64,000 bases of DNA from Piezodorus guildinii (Eukaryota > Arthropoda > Insecta > Hemiptera > Pentatomidae). A program made the position numbers and the translations under genes. This document shows, piece by piece, positions 52,750-63,950 of the stretch. The DNA lies in the NCBI GenBank assembly GCA_023052935.1, contig CM041292.1, positions 34,780,614-34,844,613 of the forward strand. Reading direction: 5' to 3'. The notes under the pieces are model-generated. The model was not told the origin of the DNA, did no database searches, and saw only the letters and a list, made by a program, of their open reading frames with translations. The first letter of the stretch is position 1; each line of letters begins with the position of its first letter.

Positions 52750-53400
52750 TAAATAGAGATGGATTGAGGACGGAGGTATACGGAGACGGTGAGACAGAGG
52801 AGTCGTGCTGGTACCTAGAGCTAATTGCAGAGTGCTCCGTGCCCCTGCTATCTGATCCTATAGCCGGCCGGCCCTACCTCTGTCCCTACCTCCACCAACA
52901 CTACTACTACCGCTTCCATTGTTCTCCTCTCTAATATCTCTATACCTTCCACACTTCCACTCGGCTACTAATATCCCCCTGTCCCACCTCGTTAGCTCCT
53001 TCGCTCCTGGTTCTCTGCTAATCCCTCCGCAAAACATCAACGACAAGACAAATCACCACATACATCCAGAGCCTCTTAACAACGCCGTACAACCGGTCAT
53101 TTTCATCACACCCCGACGCATTTAAGTTGTCACCTCGCCCTAGAAAACACCGGCAGCGAAATGTCACGCAACTCTCTTTTTTTTATGTAGATTAAACGTC
53201 CATTTAAGCGAAGGAACGACTCGCCGCCCACTTTCTAGCCATAAGTTACACCGAGGGAGCAAGAACCAGTTGTGCAATCGAGAACCTATCACCGATCGAG
53301 AATCGTGCCGATTCCGATTTCAAGACGTTTCTGCATTAATTAGGTTGAGGCAGATAAATAAAAGCTGACGCTAATGATATTATGTATATAATAATTTGCT
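52750..53400. other. G+C-richer, low-repeat island; candidate host exon or regulatory DNA
   Basis: Unlike nearly all of the window, this block is balanced in composition, free of the listed repeats and has few homopolymers. It has small open frames on both strands: 52858-53046 minus (62 codons with GSGSSSVGGGRDRGRAGRL) and 52919-53125 plus (68 codons). GGTGAGAC at 52789 resembles a splice donor and TTTTTTATGTAG at 53179 an acceptor. No conserved domain is visible. I report it as the best place to look for a host transcript. Confidence 0.35.
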
Positions 53401-54040
53401 GAGCGATATATCTTAGGCCGCTCTACAATAAAAGCCTTTGATACATTTTTTTATTTGTTTAATTTTTAGACATCACTACGTTTTAGCCTGTAGGGCAATT
53501 TTCAAGCATCTGTAAACAATTAAAAGTTTTTTGTATTATTTTTTCTTTTTTTTTATATTATTTTTTTCTCAATATACATCTAATGTCAACATTTTAATAC
53601 AATATTTTTAATAAATGGGTTACCTACCATGCATATCCATGTTATATATCTATTCTTACACCGTTTCATCAGCGGTGTCGTCAATTATTAACTGTATCAA
53701 ATTTTAAAAGGATCATAATATATTGTACCATCTAATCAAAAATGGAAAAAATCTATTTATTCAAAAAGATTTTTTTTTTTTTTTTATAAACTTACTTAAC
53801 AGTTATCGGCCGTATTGTAGGTGTTCTCATGCGCGACTAACTTGGGGTGGGGATGCCAAAAGCTTTATATATTTATTTTATCAATAGTACTTGCATACAA
53901 CCTGTTTAGGTAGTTCCGGTGGCTAGACCAATGTCAGTTAGCTACATAACTTCAATCTAGAAGCCAACGATATATCGCACAAAAATTGAACCAAATGTAA
54001 ACTTATAATAATTTTTTGATTATTATGATTTGAGGAAGTT
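53400..54040. other. No gene; degraded hammerhead-like motif near 53474-53506 (minus)
   Basis: The complement reads CTTGAAAATTGCCC, TACAGGC, TAAAACGTAGTG, close to the core at 28101-28130. A hairpin ACACCG..CGGTGT lies at 53658-53678. Confidence 0.35.
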
Positions 54041-54043
54041 CTT

Positions 54044-54297
54044 ATTTATCCATATTAAAACAAGCACAATTTTCTACCATCATCTTTATAATAGTAATCA
54101 CTACAATTACGAGCCAATAGTCGACTTTTAGGAGTGAATGTAGCTGTTAGCTACAAAAAAGTAATATGTATCAATAAATAATGAACAAAAAAGTCTTGAT
54201 AATGGGGACAAAGCCCCGAAACGTCGACTAATATTGACGAATTATATTATAAAGATGATGGAAGAAAATTGTGCTTGTTTTAATATGAATAAATAAA
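54044..54297 (+). mobile_element. Foldback element with hammerhead-like core
   Basis: The arms of about 75 bp are inverted copies: left TTAAAACAAGCACAATTTTC, ATCATCTTTATAATA, AGTCGACTTTT; right CGTCGACTAATATTGACG, TATAAAGATGATGGAAGAAA, ATTGTGCTTGTTTTAA. Directly before the right arm is CTTGATAATGGGGACAAAGC then CCCGAAACGTCGAC: a degenerate first box, a GGGG/CCCC stem, GAAA and CGTC. Confidence 0.55.
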
Positions 54298-54722
54298 TAA
54301 TAATAATAATTAATTATATATTATGTATTATTAAATGTTTTTTATACATAAACTTTGTCTTACATTTTTCTTTTAATTTCCTTCTTATACTTCTACCACT
54401 GAGGATCATTGGCATCAGATGAATATTATACTGCATTATTGTAATTAGCCTCTTTTAGAAGACTAACTGATCTGATTTACTGATCTATTTTCTTTATCTT
54501 TGAGAATATCTGTTAGAGATAAATATGGAGCACTTTACTCCAGACTTTTGCATCGCATTGGGTCTTTATTAGCACGTTAGGGCCTTCAGACCTTTGAAAC
54601 AAATATTTTAAAATCAATTAGGGATGAGATAGCTTAGTGTATTAACGCTCCTTTCTCCGCACCTGATAATCAAATCTTGGAATCCAATAATTACGAGTTT
54701 ACCTCTCGGTGGCAGGTGGTTT

Positions 54723-55004
54723 GTTGTTTATTTATTTAACGTCACTTTATGCTACTATGGCTAATCGGACGATGCTACAGTGGGAGTCCTAAATTTTGCC
54801 TATCCAGGTATATTAGGATAGGGATCTTTACCGAGTACCTGACATCGCACAGGCTCGGACCACCTTTTAACGTCCCCTCCGAAGGACGGCGTAACTAAGG
54901 ATTTTTTACTCCCATTAAAACATCCTAGGACCACCTGCGGGTTTGAACCCGTGACCTTTGGCATAGGAGACTGTTACGCTAGCCACCCAGCTACAAGTGA
55001 TCCC
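54723..55004 (-). repeat. SINE family 1, best copy, perfect 13-bp target duplication
   Basis: On the minus strand, head ACTTGTAGCTGGGTGGCTAG then CGTAAC (A box), B box CACGGGTTCAAACCCGC, body AGTAAAAAATCCTTAGTTAC, CGTCCTTCGGAGGGGACGTT, GAGCCTGTGCGATGTCAGGT, AAAGATCCCTATCCTAATAT, GTCCGATTAGCCATAGTAGC, and an (AAAT)n tail. TGGCAGGTGGTTT occurs at 54710-54722 and 55005-55017. About 282 bp. Transcribed by RNA polymerase III in principle and mobilised by a LINE. Confidence 0.9.
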
Positions 55005-55139
55005 TGGCAGGTGGTTTTATTTTGACATAAATCTTCCAACCTCAACTCCTAGCCTGAGAACCTTCGTATAGTCTAAAGAGGTGAGATATAAGTGAAGAAT
55101 AAACGATATTAAATTAAGGCATAACCAAGGGCAGCACTC

Positions 55140-55760
55140 TAAAAACTATGATAGATCAGGGGGCCCAGAGTCAATATCTTTTTGCACGTCTCGGAGGATT
55201 ATAAGAATTGTAGAGGAAGTAAAGATTAAAACTAGTTGGTTACAATGGGAATATATATATTTTCATGAATGGGATAGTACCTGTTTAAATTAGCAACATA
55301 TGGACCATTAAGGTCTTAAGGGACAACTTTATTCGTGATGAAGTATGCAGCATTGACGATTTTTGATTCTGAAGGGTAAGGGTTAAATACGAGAAGAATT
55401 TGATGTTCCAGTAGCCCGAATGCTCACTTTATATGTCCAAATCGGCCTTATGATAGTCATATAAATGAGCTGTTTGTAGTTCAGCGGAGGGTTAGAACGT
55501 TTGTCTAATAATTTTTGGAGTAGCCGAAAACGTGGAGCAGTTTTTTTTTCAGTCTCGTATGAGGGTTCTTAATAAGATGTCAAAATTGAGTGCTAGGTAT
55601 CAAACCTTTTCAACGGATATATTGGAAGTGTTATTAAAGGATACTACAGGGCAGGAAGACATAGGTTCATAGGATTGAGGATTTTACGAAGGATTTTGGA
55701 TTGTAAGTGTTGGTCACGAGAATAATTTGATAGCTTAGATGAGTCTAAAACCAATTTTGT
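55140..55760 (-). mobile_element. Jockey-like LINE 3' end, minus strand
   Basis: The complement holds TCTTATAATCCTCCGAGACG, TTAAGACCTTAATGGTCCAT, ATTAGACAAACGTTCTAACC, and the CACGTTTTCGGCTACTCC block before them, in the same order as in 33385-33825. Confidence 0.55.
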
Positions 55761-55789
55761 TTTTAAGCTAAAAAAATAAATTAGTTAAA

Positions 55790-57890
55790 ACTTGCAAAGC
55801 GTATGGGGAAATGAATGATGCTTTCATTAAACCAAAGCAGGACATTTTAAATACGTAAACTTACATATTGATCTTACCTATACTAATTATGGAATGACTT
55901 TTACGCGAATATTGATGGATCTCACGCATGAAGAAAATATTCATAAAAGGATTGTTGAGATTAGAAGTGAAAAATGGAGTTTGGAAGGGCCTGGATATAG
56001 GAGGCAGGGGAGGAGACTGGTAAAGATAAAGAAATAGTCCCAGAGGCTGGCTACAAAAGGTTTCGCCCTCAGCCCTTCCGATAACGGAATAATGACGCAA
56101 TAAATAAGACCCTTATCAGGTGAGCTGATAACGTTCCGCCCGATCTTATCCGAGTCGTTCCGAACGGACCAGGTTCCACCTACACCGCCTTCCTTTCTGT
56201 ATACAGTTAAACATAATAGTCTTCATAAACTTTATCTTTTAGTTTACTACAGAAAAGCAAGCATGTGATTTTTAACTAGAACTAAAAATTTTTTTTTTAA
56301 ATCTCTCGACAGTTCATTTTTATTTTTTTTTAATTCATGCAGAATTTATTGATATTTTTCAATGATAAACCTTTTTAACAGTAAAAAACAAAAAAAAAAA
56401 AAAAAAAAGGTCTTTCGTTTTAAGATACGTAGAACCGAAACAGGAATTAAATAAAAATCTGTCTGCGGTAAAGATTAATTAACAGCAAAACTTCAGTGCT
56501 TTCTATAATTATTGCAAATCGACAGAGATTTAATTGTTGAAATCCCACAAGAAAGTTTAAATTTTATGATGGTGATTGGCCATTTTACTTGAATACAAAT
56601 TGAGTATTGCTAGTTTTGTCTTTCTCAAGCTCTTTTTTGTCAAGCTCTTTGATTTTTTTTTTTAAATGTTTTATTTTTATTTTTTCATAGCCCCTTATGT
56701 TAGCTCTTCTGAATAGCTAAGTTATTTGAAACTTTTACTTTTTCTGCATGTATGAATTTCAAGGATACCAGTCAATATCATAATCTCAATTGTATATATT
56801 ATCATTAGAATCTATAATCTGGTGATAGGGCTCACTTTTGGCTTAAGAAGGACCTTAATTTTTTACTGAAACCTATTTTTTAAGAGTTGGTCACCGTTGA
56901 GGTAATAAAGAAGATGTCAGCTTACCATATTTGGGGTTGTTTATAAGTTTGTCAGTTTTAAAGATCTCCTCGCAGTTTTGAATACAGAAATTTAGTCTAT
57001 TTTAAATTGCTCATGATTTATAGAGGTTCAAATCTTTGTAATGAAGTTCCTTTAACAATTTTCCAAAGAACCCCATTTCGAAACGGTTGCAAACATTTTT
57101 CGGTTGACTTAGCAGCGTGTGGAAAGAGATGTGCACCATATAATGGTTTTCTGTATTGATGCCTTTAGTTGAAGAGACAGACTTCAAGAATTAATTAAGT
57201 AACTAATTTTTGCCTCACTGCCTTAATTTTAATAACAAGTGGAACGAAAATTTTCTGTCATAGATAACTCCGAGATTATCGCAGATGTTCATTTTAAATT
57301 TAGAGGGAAGGCTTTTGATGAAAAAATAAATGCTGTGTTTATAATTATGATAAAATAAATATATATTGCTAACAGCATTAACATGAAACATCAATTTTAT
57401 TCATCTATATAAATTGTTAAGATACTTTTAAAATAATCATTTAAAATTACAAAATATTTAAAAAAATTAAAAAAAACCTTATCGCAAATATCAACATGAT
57501 TTTTAACTTTGATTGCATTTTATTAACTATAACTATAATATATATTTTTCATTCGTTTGTTATAGCTTAAATTTATTTTCGTTTATTGTGTGAACGAATC
57601 TCAGACCACTATTATCAATGTCTTTACTGAGACATATACATTAAATATTACAATATTAGTGAATAAATAATAAGTAATACTTTTATGTTTATTTACAGTA
57701 TTTTTAAAATTATTTTTTCGACATATAAATAATTATTTTAATATAGTACATCGGAGTATCTTTGTTAGACAGTATGGTTACTAATCTCCATATCCCGATT
57801 TCGAGTCCGTGTGTTACAGGATAATTCATTAAAGGATTTTAAAAATTCAAAATTATCGCCAATTAATAAGCTAATATAATATAAAAATGT
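55790..57890. other. No supported gene
   Basis: A patch at 55960-56215 is less A+T-rich and contains CAGGTGAGC at 56119, a donor-like site, with a 79-codon minus-strand frame of unknown nature (55861-56100). A run of A lies at 56388-56408. The remainder is A+T-rich without recognised features. Confidence 0.35.
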
Positions 57891-57894
57891 TATC

Positions 57895-57985
57895 AGACCT
57901 ATAAATACCTATAAATTAATGCATCAGTTCTGAAGATGAAAGATAAATTACACAAAACGTCGACTATTGTATAAAATGTAATAAA
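57895..57985 (+). repeat. Degenerate ribozyme-type arm, single
   Basis: TTCTGAAGATGAAAGATAAA, ACACAAAACGTCGAC, TAATAAATAAAG: a box-like CTGAAGA and AAACGTCGAC in the spacing of the other cores, without a convincing stem II. Confidence 0.25.
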
Positions 57986-58324
57986 TAAAGTTTTTTTTAT
58001 TTTATTTTTTTAACCTACAAAAAATAAGAAATTTTAACAAAAATGTAAAATAAATGCATGTATTTTTATTTCTCAATGCACAGCATGGTACAATAAGCAT
58101 AAGGCTGAAGTGGTTGTTGACCCGGCAAGCCCAACTAGATGTCACACCTGTCCAAGTGCTTCCTGCTTCCGACGCACACCGCATGCAACAGTGTAGGTGT
58201 GTATATACACACCGAATGCCTCTGTATGTCAAGTACTTCAGGGAGGATTAGCATGTCATTTCGATAATAACTTCCTTTTAGTGTTTTCATTAATTATTAC
58301 CTTCATAACAAAAAAGAAAAAAAA

Positions 58325-59110
58325 TCTAGTACCCGCCATACGCAATTTAAAGACTTTTAAATAAAGACTTTTAAATAGGGATGATAAAAGGTTACAGAAT
58401 TATATTTATTTTCGTTGGAAGCATTTGTTTCCAATAAAACAATTTAAATTATATTCTAGGAGAATAACTTAGTTTTATTCGCTTTTATTCACTCTCCATT
58501 ACCTTTTAACTCTGTATATAAGATAACAAATTTTCTAAAATATTTAGCATTGCAATGGTATATTATACAGCTTATGTATTACTATTCTTATGTTCAGAAA
58601 AAAATATATTCGTCCAAATTATATATTTATCTTTTTTTTTTAACAATGCTTACAATAGGGTATGGTTAATTTTTTTTCAAATGTACAAAATTAAAGGTAC
58701 TTTAGAAGAAGAGAATATGAAAATTCAGTATTTAATTAATACCAGACTATTTTAATCGAAATGAAGCCTGCACGTTGTTAAACCCATTAATTTTTTCATT
58801 GTTATAGCGAGTTTAATCAAAATCATTAAAACATTTTTTTTTTTTTATAAAATCGTAAAAATGTGTAGGGTTTTCTCTTCTAGTTAACCGATTGTGTTGA
58901 TCATGGCATATTCTAATTGCAGAAACATAAAATTTTAGTTTTATGCAACACATCGTTTTTGTGATTACCACATTCACACATACACACAAACCTTTTAAAG
59001 AACCTTTTAATTAGGGCATAGAAGACACTGTATTATTGTATTTCCAGTGTAATTACACAATCGCAATACTTTCTCGGACTATATATTTCATATATAATTA
59101 GAAAATGTAA
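58325..59110 (+). mobile_element. HINE-like copy 17, old
   Basis: TCTAGTACCCGCCATACGCA replaces the usual 5' end. Interior blocks TACAAAATTAAAGGTACTTT, ATAGCGAGTTTAATCAAAAT and CACAATCGCAATACTTTCTC, then GGACTATATATTTCATATAT. The hairpin is broken. Heavily diverged. Confidence 0.6.
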
Positions 59111-59660
59111 TAATTAATATGTTCATTTCGATGAGATCCTATCAATAATGTTATGATGTTAATTAGTATTTCGAAAAATTATTGTCTTAAAATAAATTGA
59201 TATTATATAAAGCAGTTCTCAGGCAGATTTTAAGGTCCGCTGGAGTTTTACGATCGCTATAAACGTAAATATATATTATATATATTTGTGATCAAATCCG
59301 TATTTACCGTACAATGATTTAAAAATACCCTACATTTACAGTTTAGGTCAATTTCTTTCAATCATACACTTACTGATATTATTGCTGCTTACTAATAAAA
59401 TATTTCAAAATTAGGCAATAATAAAACACTACGTCGCGGAGATAAACAAAGAACAAAAACACATAATGTTCTAATTGATTACTAAATCAATGTGTATTTA
59501 TTTAAACACATTGCAGTTTTTAATACTTTTAAACTCAACTATACAATTAATTTTGTATACAGCAAATAATAATTCTTAATTTGTATAAAGGTGTATTGTA
59601 TAGGAGTAAGACCATTCAAAATATTAAAATATGTATTAATATATTTTTTGTGGAAGAATT
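59111..59660. other. No recognised feature
   Basis: A+T-rich only. Confidence 0.4.
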
Positions 59661-59666
59661 TAGGTG

Positions 59667-59876
59667 AGGGTGCAGTCAAATGAACAGACAATTAAGTATA
59701 TATATAATTTAATGATGTTTTGCCTAAGTTATAGTCCTTCTTCAGGGTTATTAAAGGAGTGAGAATCACAACAATCTTCCACGATTTAACAATTCAACGA
59801 GACACAATTTAGGCCGAAACGTCGCCACCATTAAATCAAGTTTCCACTTAATAAAGCGTTTATTTGACTGCACCCT
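59667..59876 (+). mobile_element. Foldback element with split hammerhead-like motif
   Basis: The arms begin AGGGTGCAGTCAAATGAAC and end TTTATTTGACTGCACCCT, so they are inverted copies. The right arm carries TAGGCCGAAACGTCGCC (59809-59825). The left arm carries the complement of CCTGAAGAAGGAC (59743-59755). The two halves of a ribozyme core thus lie on opposite strands. The arms diverge inward. Confidence 0.5.
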
Positions 59877-59879
59877 GAA

Positions 59880-60002
59880 CTAACTTCTCCCATATACACA
59901 CACAGTCAACAATTTTCACTTCACAACTACTACTATTTTTTTTTTATAAGTATTAAAAAAAAAGTCATAAGCCAATTTCCTATATTATTGTACTGGTTAT
60001 TA

Positions 60003-60033
<31 letters not shown>

Positions 60034-60670
60034 GTCATGTTTCACACCAATTTGTGTTTGCTCTAATCGCATTCCGCTAAGTCATATTATTACCTAGGAA
60101 ATGATTGGGTAACATGGGATTAAATTTATATAATCGAATTTTTATTTTCATTCAATTCCGCTTATAAATAGCTTATACAGTAAATAGTCTCTGAGCTGAT
60201 AAAATTTCCAAGGTTACATTTTATAAATACTGTTTAGGAATATCTTGTTACCATTCTCGTCAACAGTGTAGTCCGTTTGTTGATGCGTTTGGATGTAAAT
60301 ATAATATGTTTTTAACCCTCAAATTATCCAAAATAGTACTTAGGTATTGTTTAATTAAATAATATTAAGATGTTTATGTCTCAATAATTAAATCAAATTT
60401 AAAATTATTATGATAAGTAGAAATAATATTTATGGTATAGTTTCTGCTTTCATTTTTTTCAGATTACTACTCTTTCATTCCAGTCGTAAATAGTTCATTT
60501 AGCGATTCCGTACGCAAATCTAAAGAAAATATTACACATTAATTAAAACGAATCAACACACATATAACTATTTATTATTTCGAACTAGTAATCAAAAATA
60601 TTGCTATTCACAAATTTTTTTTTTTTTAATTTTATTAAATCTATCATTTCAATAAGGATCACATACCTTA
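59880..60670. repeat. A+T-rich DNA with a 28-T tract at 60006-60033
   Basis: No gene or shared repeat recognised. The T tract is uninterrupted. Confidence 0.7.
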
Positions 60671-60675
60671 AGGAA

Positions 60676-60870
60676 GTTTGGATTGGTAGCCGTATCTATT
60701 GTAGAATAATGCACCAAAGGTAGAGAGTTCGAATCCCAGTTTCAAGCATGTAATTAAATGGGGATTCACTCGCAATCTTCCCCAGGGTATGTGATACCAT
60801 TCAGCTAACTAGTGGCTACTCACAAAAATAGACGCTACCCTATAAAATAGCATCAGGTTTGTCGCGCCAA
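60676..60870 (+). repeat. SINE family 3, plus-strand copy
   Basis: Head TTGGTAGCCGTATCTATTGT (weak A box), B box AGAGTTCGAATCCCAG, then body TGGGGATTCACTCGCAATCT, CCCAGGGTATGTGATACCAT, AACTAGTGGCTACTCAC and CAAAAATAGACGCTACCCTA, matching the complement of 31145-31397. Confidence 0.6.
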
Positions 60871-60879
60871 CCAAAAAAT

Positions 60880-61165
60880 AACTAAATAAAGCATATCCAT
60901 TTAAAATCTTAATTTGTGGAGAAGTCTGATAATTATCTGAATTTTATCAATGTTTTAATTCTTTTAGAGAGTCATAATAACCTTTAAAATAACAATAGTC
61001 AAAAATCTTTATTATTTATTTTTAAAGAGATCGGACTTTGTTTATTATTATTTTTTTTTTTTTCGATGTTGAGATTCAAGATTAAAACATATGAAGCCGA
61101 ATTTTCTTCAGATATATATATTTTTTAAATATATCTAAGTAAATAATGGATCTTTTTAGATAACC
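60880..61165. other. No recognised feature
   Basis: A+T-rich, with a T run near 61045. Confidence 0.4.
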
Positions 61166-61169
61166 TTGC

Positions 61170-61590
61170 GATAGTTTTTCAGGACATTGGATTGAGCTAC
61201 GGGGTTCCAACAAACCATCAAATTCTTCCACATTCAAACCAAAATCCTAAATGCTTCTTATTTCGTAACAAATAAAATCACCCATTAAGTCCTAAATATC
61301 CCATCAAATACAGACTGGGACCTCAATGGACATACCTCGTTTAATTCCAAATTACACTTGAACCCACAAGTTCCTTCGTATTCTCTTATCTCTATCTCTT
61401 CCCGATAATCCTCCAAGGAGCCTGAAAAGACGATGGTCTCGGGATCTCCTAAATTAATTAAACATTGAAGTACTACCACTGGGTAGTTTCTTCATAAGAC
61501 ATTTTCATGCTGTAATTCTGTCATTTACTTGTTGCAATATTTTATCTCAAGTTGCAAATATCAATAAAAAATTATATTAAATAAATAATC
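61170..61590 (+). mobile_element. Jockey-like LINE 3' end
   Basis: TTGAGCTACGGGGTTCCAAC, AAACCATCAAATTCTTCCAC, ATGCTTCTTATTTCGTAACA, GATAATCCTCCAAGGAGCCT, GAAAAGACGATGGTCTCGGG, and the 3' end TTGCAATATTTTATC..AGTTGCAAATATCAATAAA. 5' truncated. Confidence 0.65.
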
Positions 61591-61594
61591 AGTT

Positions 61595-62090
61595 TTGATT
61601 TATTTATTTTTTTACGATCAAGTCTTTGCATAAACATACTACGTAGTTACCTCATTGGAAGAATAATATTAAACGTTCGATTGTTTACTTGAGATCTCCC
61701 AAGCATGCTTTATGACCGTGACCTAAAGAGATGGTCATGCATGACTGCAATAAGAAACATTACCTTACATACATGACCTTTGTATTCCTCCATTCTCAAT
61801 ACTAGGATATATCAAGACAAAAGTCAATTTGTTAACTGTCTAAAAGGATATTGCAAAAGACATAGGTCGTTCACGAACGACTTGTGACCTCGGGTGATCG
61901 ACATGATGAAATGAATTTCACAGGAAACACTTTGCTCTTTCATTTCAGATATGAATAATGTGATTTATTTTGAATGCAAATTTTTTTTAATGGATTGTAT
62001 AGATTTTAATACAATAGTTTAATGATAAATTTAAAAGTATTTACTTATTTCTAAATAATCCTGTAACATGATTTTCATTCTCAATAAGAG
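61595..62090. other. Low-repeat stretch with clustered TGACC half-sites
   Basis: Between 61710 and 61890 there are six GGTCA/TGACC-type hexamers or near forms (TATGACCG, GTGACCTA, ATGGTCAT, CATGACCT, TAGGTCGT, GTGACCTC). There is also GTCGTTCACGAACGAC (61866-61881), 6-bp arms around CACG. No gene recognised. Confidence 0.35.
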
Positions 62091-62094
62091 CTAA

Positions 62095-62900
62095 CGGTGA
62101 TAAAAATAGTGATGAGAATAGTTGGTACAGTTCCTATTCATCCCTTTTTATTCAATCTGCTGGATTTCCTCATGGCTGTATCCTAGGATCCATCCTTTGC
62201 ACAGTCTATACACCTGATATCCCAACCAATTATACCGATTCCTTTTAGGTATGCTGATGGCACACGAGAAATATCAGTAAATAATGATCCCATTACTGCA
62301 TCCCAAACTCTTCAATTCCACCCACGTGACCTTCAACGATAATGCCAAAACCAGAAGATTAAAATAAACTCCAATCATACCATTTAAATAACCTTTACGC
62401 TTCGTCGTAACACTTTGACTTTCGGCCCTTTACTATCCTTTGATAACACCGGTTAAACAGATCCGATGCCTAGGATTCCATACTGACAACGACTTACTTG
62501 AAACCCTCATACAAAACTGAAAAGACGAGAAACATCTCGACGTTATCGGCTGCTTCAACGCTTAATAGACAAACATTCTAATCTTCCATTAACCTAGAAA
62601 CGGTTTATTTAACTTACTATCATAAGACCAATTTGAAATTATGGTGTCGAGTCAGGTTTTGGGCTATAATAAACCATCGATTTATTTTCCCATTCCATCC
62701 TTACCCTCCAAAATCCTTCGTAAAACCATCAATACTCCTTACTTTACCACAAATAAAATTATCTTTAAATACCTTAATTTTTCATATGTTGCTGACTTAT
62801 CCCGCAAACCAGATACCATTCCTTCCATTCAACTCCAGACAAACTCCATTCACACTCAAACTCACAAGTTTCAATCCTTACTAAGGATTAATTATGTATC
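62095..62900 (+). mobile_element. Jockey-like LINE fragment including reverse-transcriptase core
   Basis: The longest Jockey-like piece. It starts in the polymerase: GFPHGCILGSILCTVYTPDI, PTNYTDS, then after a stop YADGTR (the catalytic YADD/FADD box with the second Asp changed to Gly) and EISVNNDPITASQTLQF. It continues to the common 3' blocks CGGCTGCTTCAACGCTTAAT, TAAACCATCGATTTATTTTC, CCAAAATCCTTCGTAAAACC, TTCATATGTTGCTGACTTAT. Stops and frame changes throughout, so it is inactive. Confidence 0.7.
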
Positions 62901-62904
62901 AGCA

Positions 62905-63560
62905 TAAGGAGCTCCAAAGCATGAATTTATTTCTACAAATGAAGGAAAACAAGAACTAAAGAGATCCCAGCACGTTTCTCTCAACCGCATTAATTAATAG
63001 CCTGGTAAGGTTGGTTAAAACACCCAAGCTACAAATTTTCCGCACTTGAATGAATTTTAATGATTTAATGGAATTTGTTAAATTTGGAAGATCAAAAAAT
63101 CAATGTAAGATGAAGAAGTGATTTAGGGTATGGTTGGTGAAATATTATTGCGATAACCAAATAATTAAAGATAATATTTTTTTTTTTTATAGTGAAGTTT
63201 CCTTGTTGAACTGAAATTTTCTTCACTGGTTATTTATACAATATTAATACTGATCTTATTGTAAATCAGTGTATAAATCAATTAATTAATTAAAATTATA
63301 GCGCTATGAAATGCTCTCATTGATATTAAATAAAATGTAATCTCTATTGTTAACATACAGATTTCATAATTAATTTCAACAATTACATAATTGTAAGATA
63401 CAGAAGGTTATCAAAGATCATCATAACTTTTTTTTTCGTCCATAGAAAATGGGTTTTCTCTAAATTTCTTTCTCAGCTAAATTCAATTCAGTTTCCGGAT
63501 TCAATACGTGGATTTGTTATATGTAAAGTTGAAACAATTTATGCATGACACATTAGTTTA
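62905..63560. other. No recognised feature
   Basis: A+T-rich with a T run at 63178-63190. Confidence 0.4.
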
Positions 63561-63574
63561 AATACGGGAACATT

Positions 63575-63925
63575 TTGTTTAGCTACGAGGATTTCAGAGT
63601 GCTCTGGCAAACTAATTTGGGTCTGTTTGTTATAGTTTATGTTGTCGAGTGTTTGATATTTCATGATATAGTAGGTACAGTCATAACCGTTGTTGTATTA
63701 TACATATTGTTGGCTAAGGAAGAAAATACAATTTTAGAATGTAGTATAACTATGTTGGAAAATACCAAAGCAATGTCTCTCTGATTTTCCGTAGAAGACC
63801 ATGACCACCGAAAATTCGTGGAAGCCACCAGTCTCACACGAAACGTCCAAGGAGAAGAGGAAAAATAAGAGTAAAATGGATAAATTCCATTTCCTAGACA
63901 GGGCAGAGAATAGGCATGCAATGAC
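63575..63925 (+). other. Two small open frames, unknown; hydrophobic then basic
   Basis: The first (63575-63784, opening at TTG, no ATG) contains a strongly hydrophobic segment, LGLFVIVYVVECLIF then VGTVITVVVLYILLA, that could span a membrane twice. The second begins ATG at 63811 and gives about 38 residues rich in Lys/Glu (SKEKRKNKSKMDKFHFLDRA), running into a 25-A tract. ATTTCAG at 63591-63597 is a possible splice acceptor. I do not recognise either, and they could be the end of a host gene or of a retrocopy. Confidence 0.3.
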
Positions 63926-63950
63926 AAAAAAAAAAAAAAAAAAAAAAAAA
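63926..63950 (+). repeat. Poly(A) tract, 25 bases
   Basis: Uninterrupted A run after a lysine-rich frame. It may be a retrotransposition tail or simply a homopolymer. Confidence 0.8.

Noticed and set aside
57895..57985. Functional hammerhead ribozyme
   Set aside because: Box and AAACGTC spacing resemble the other sites, but stem II cannot be formed convincingly; kept only as a low-confidence repeat.
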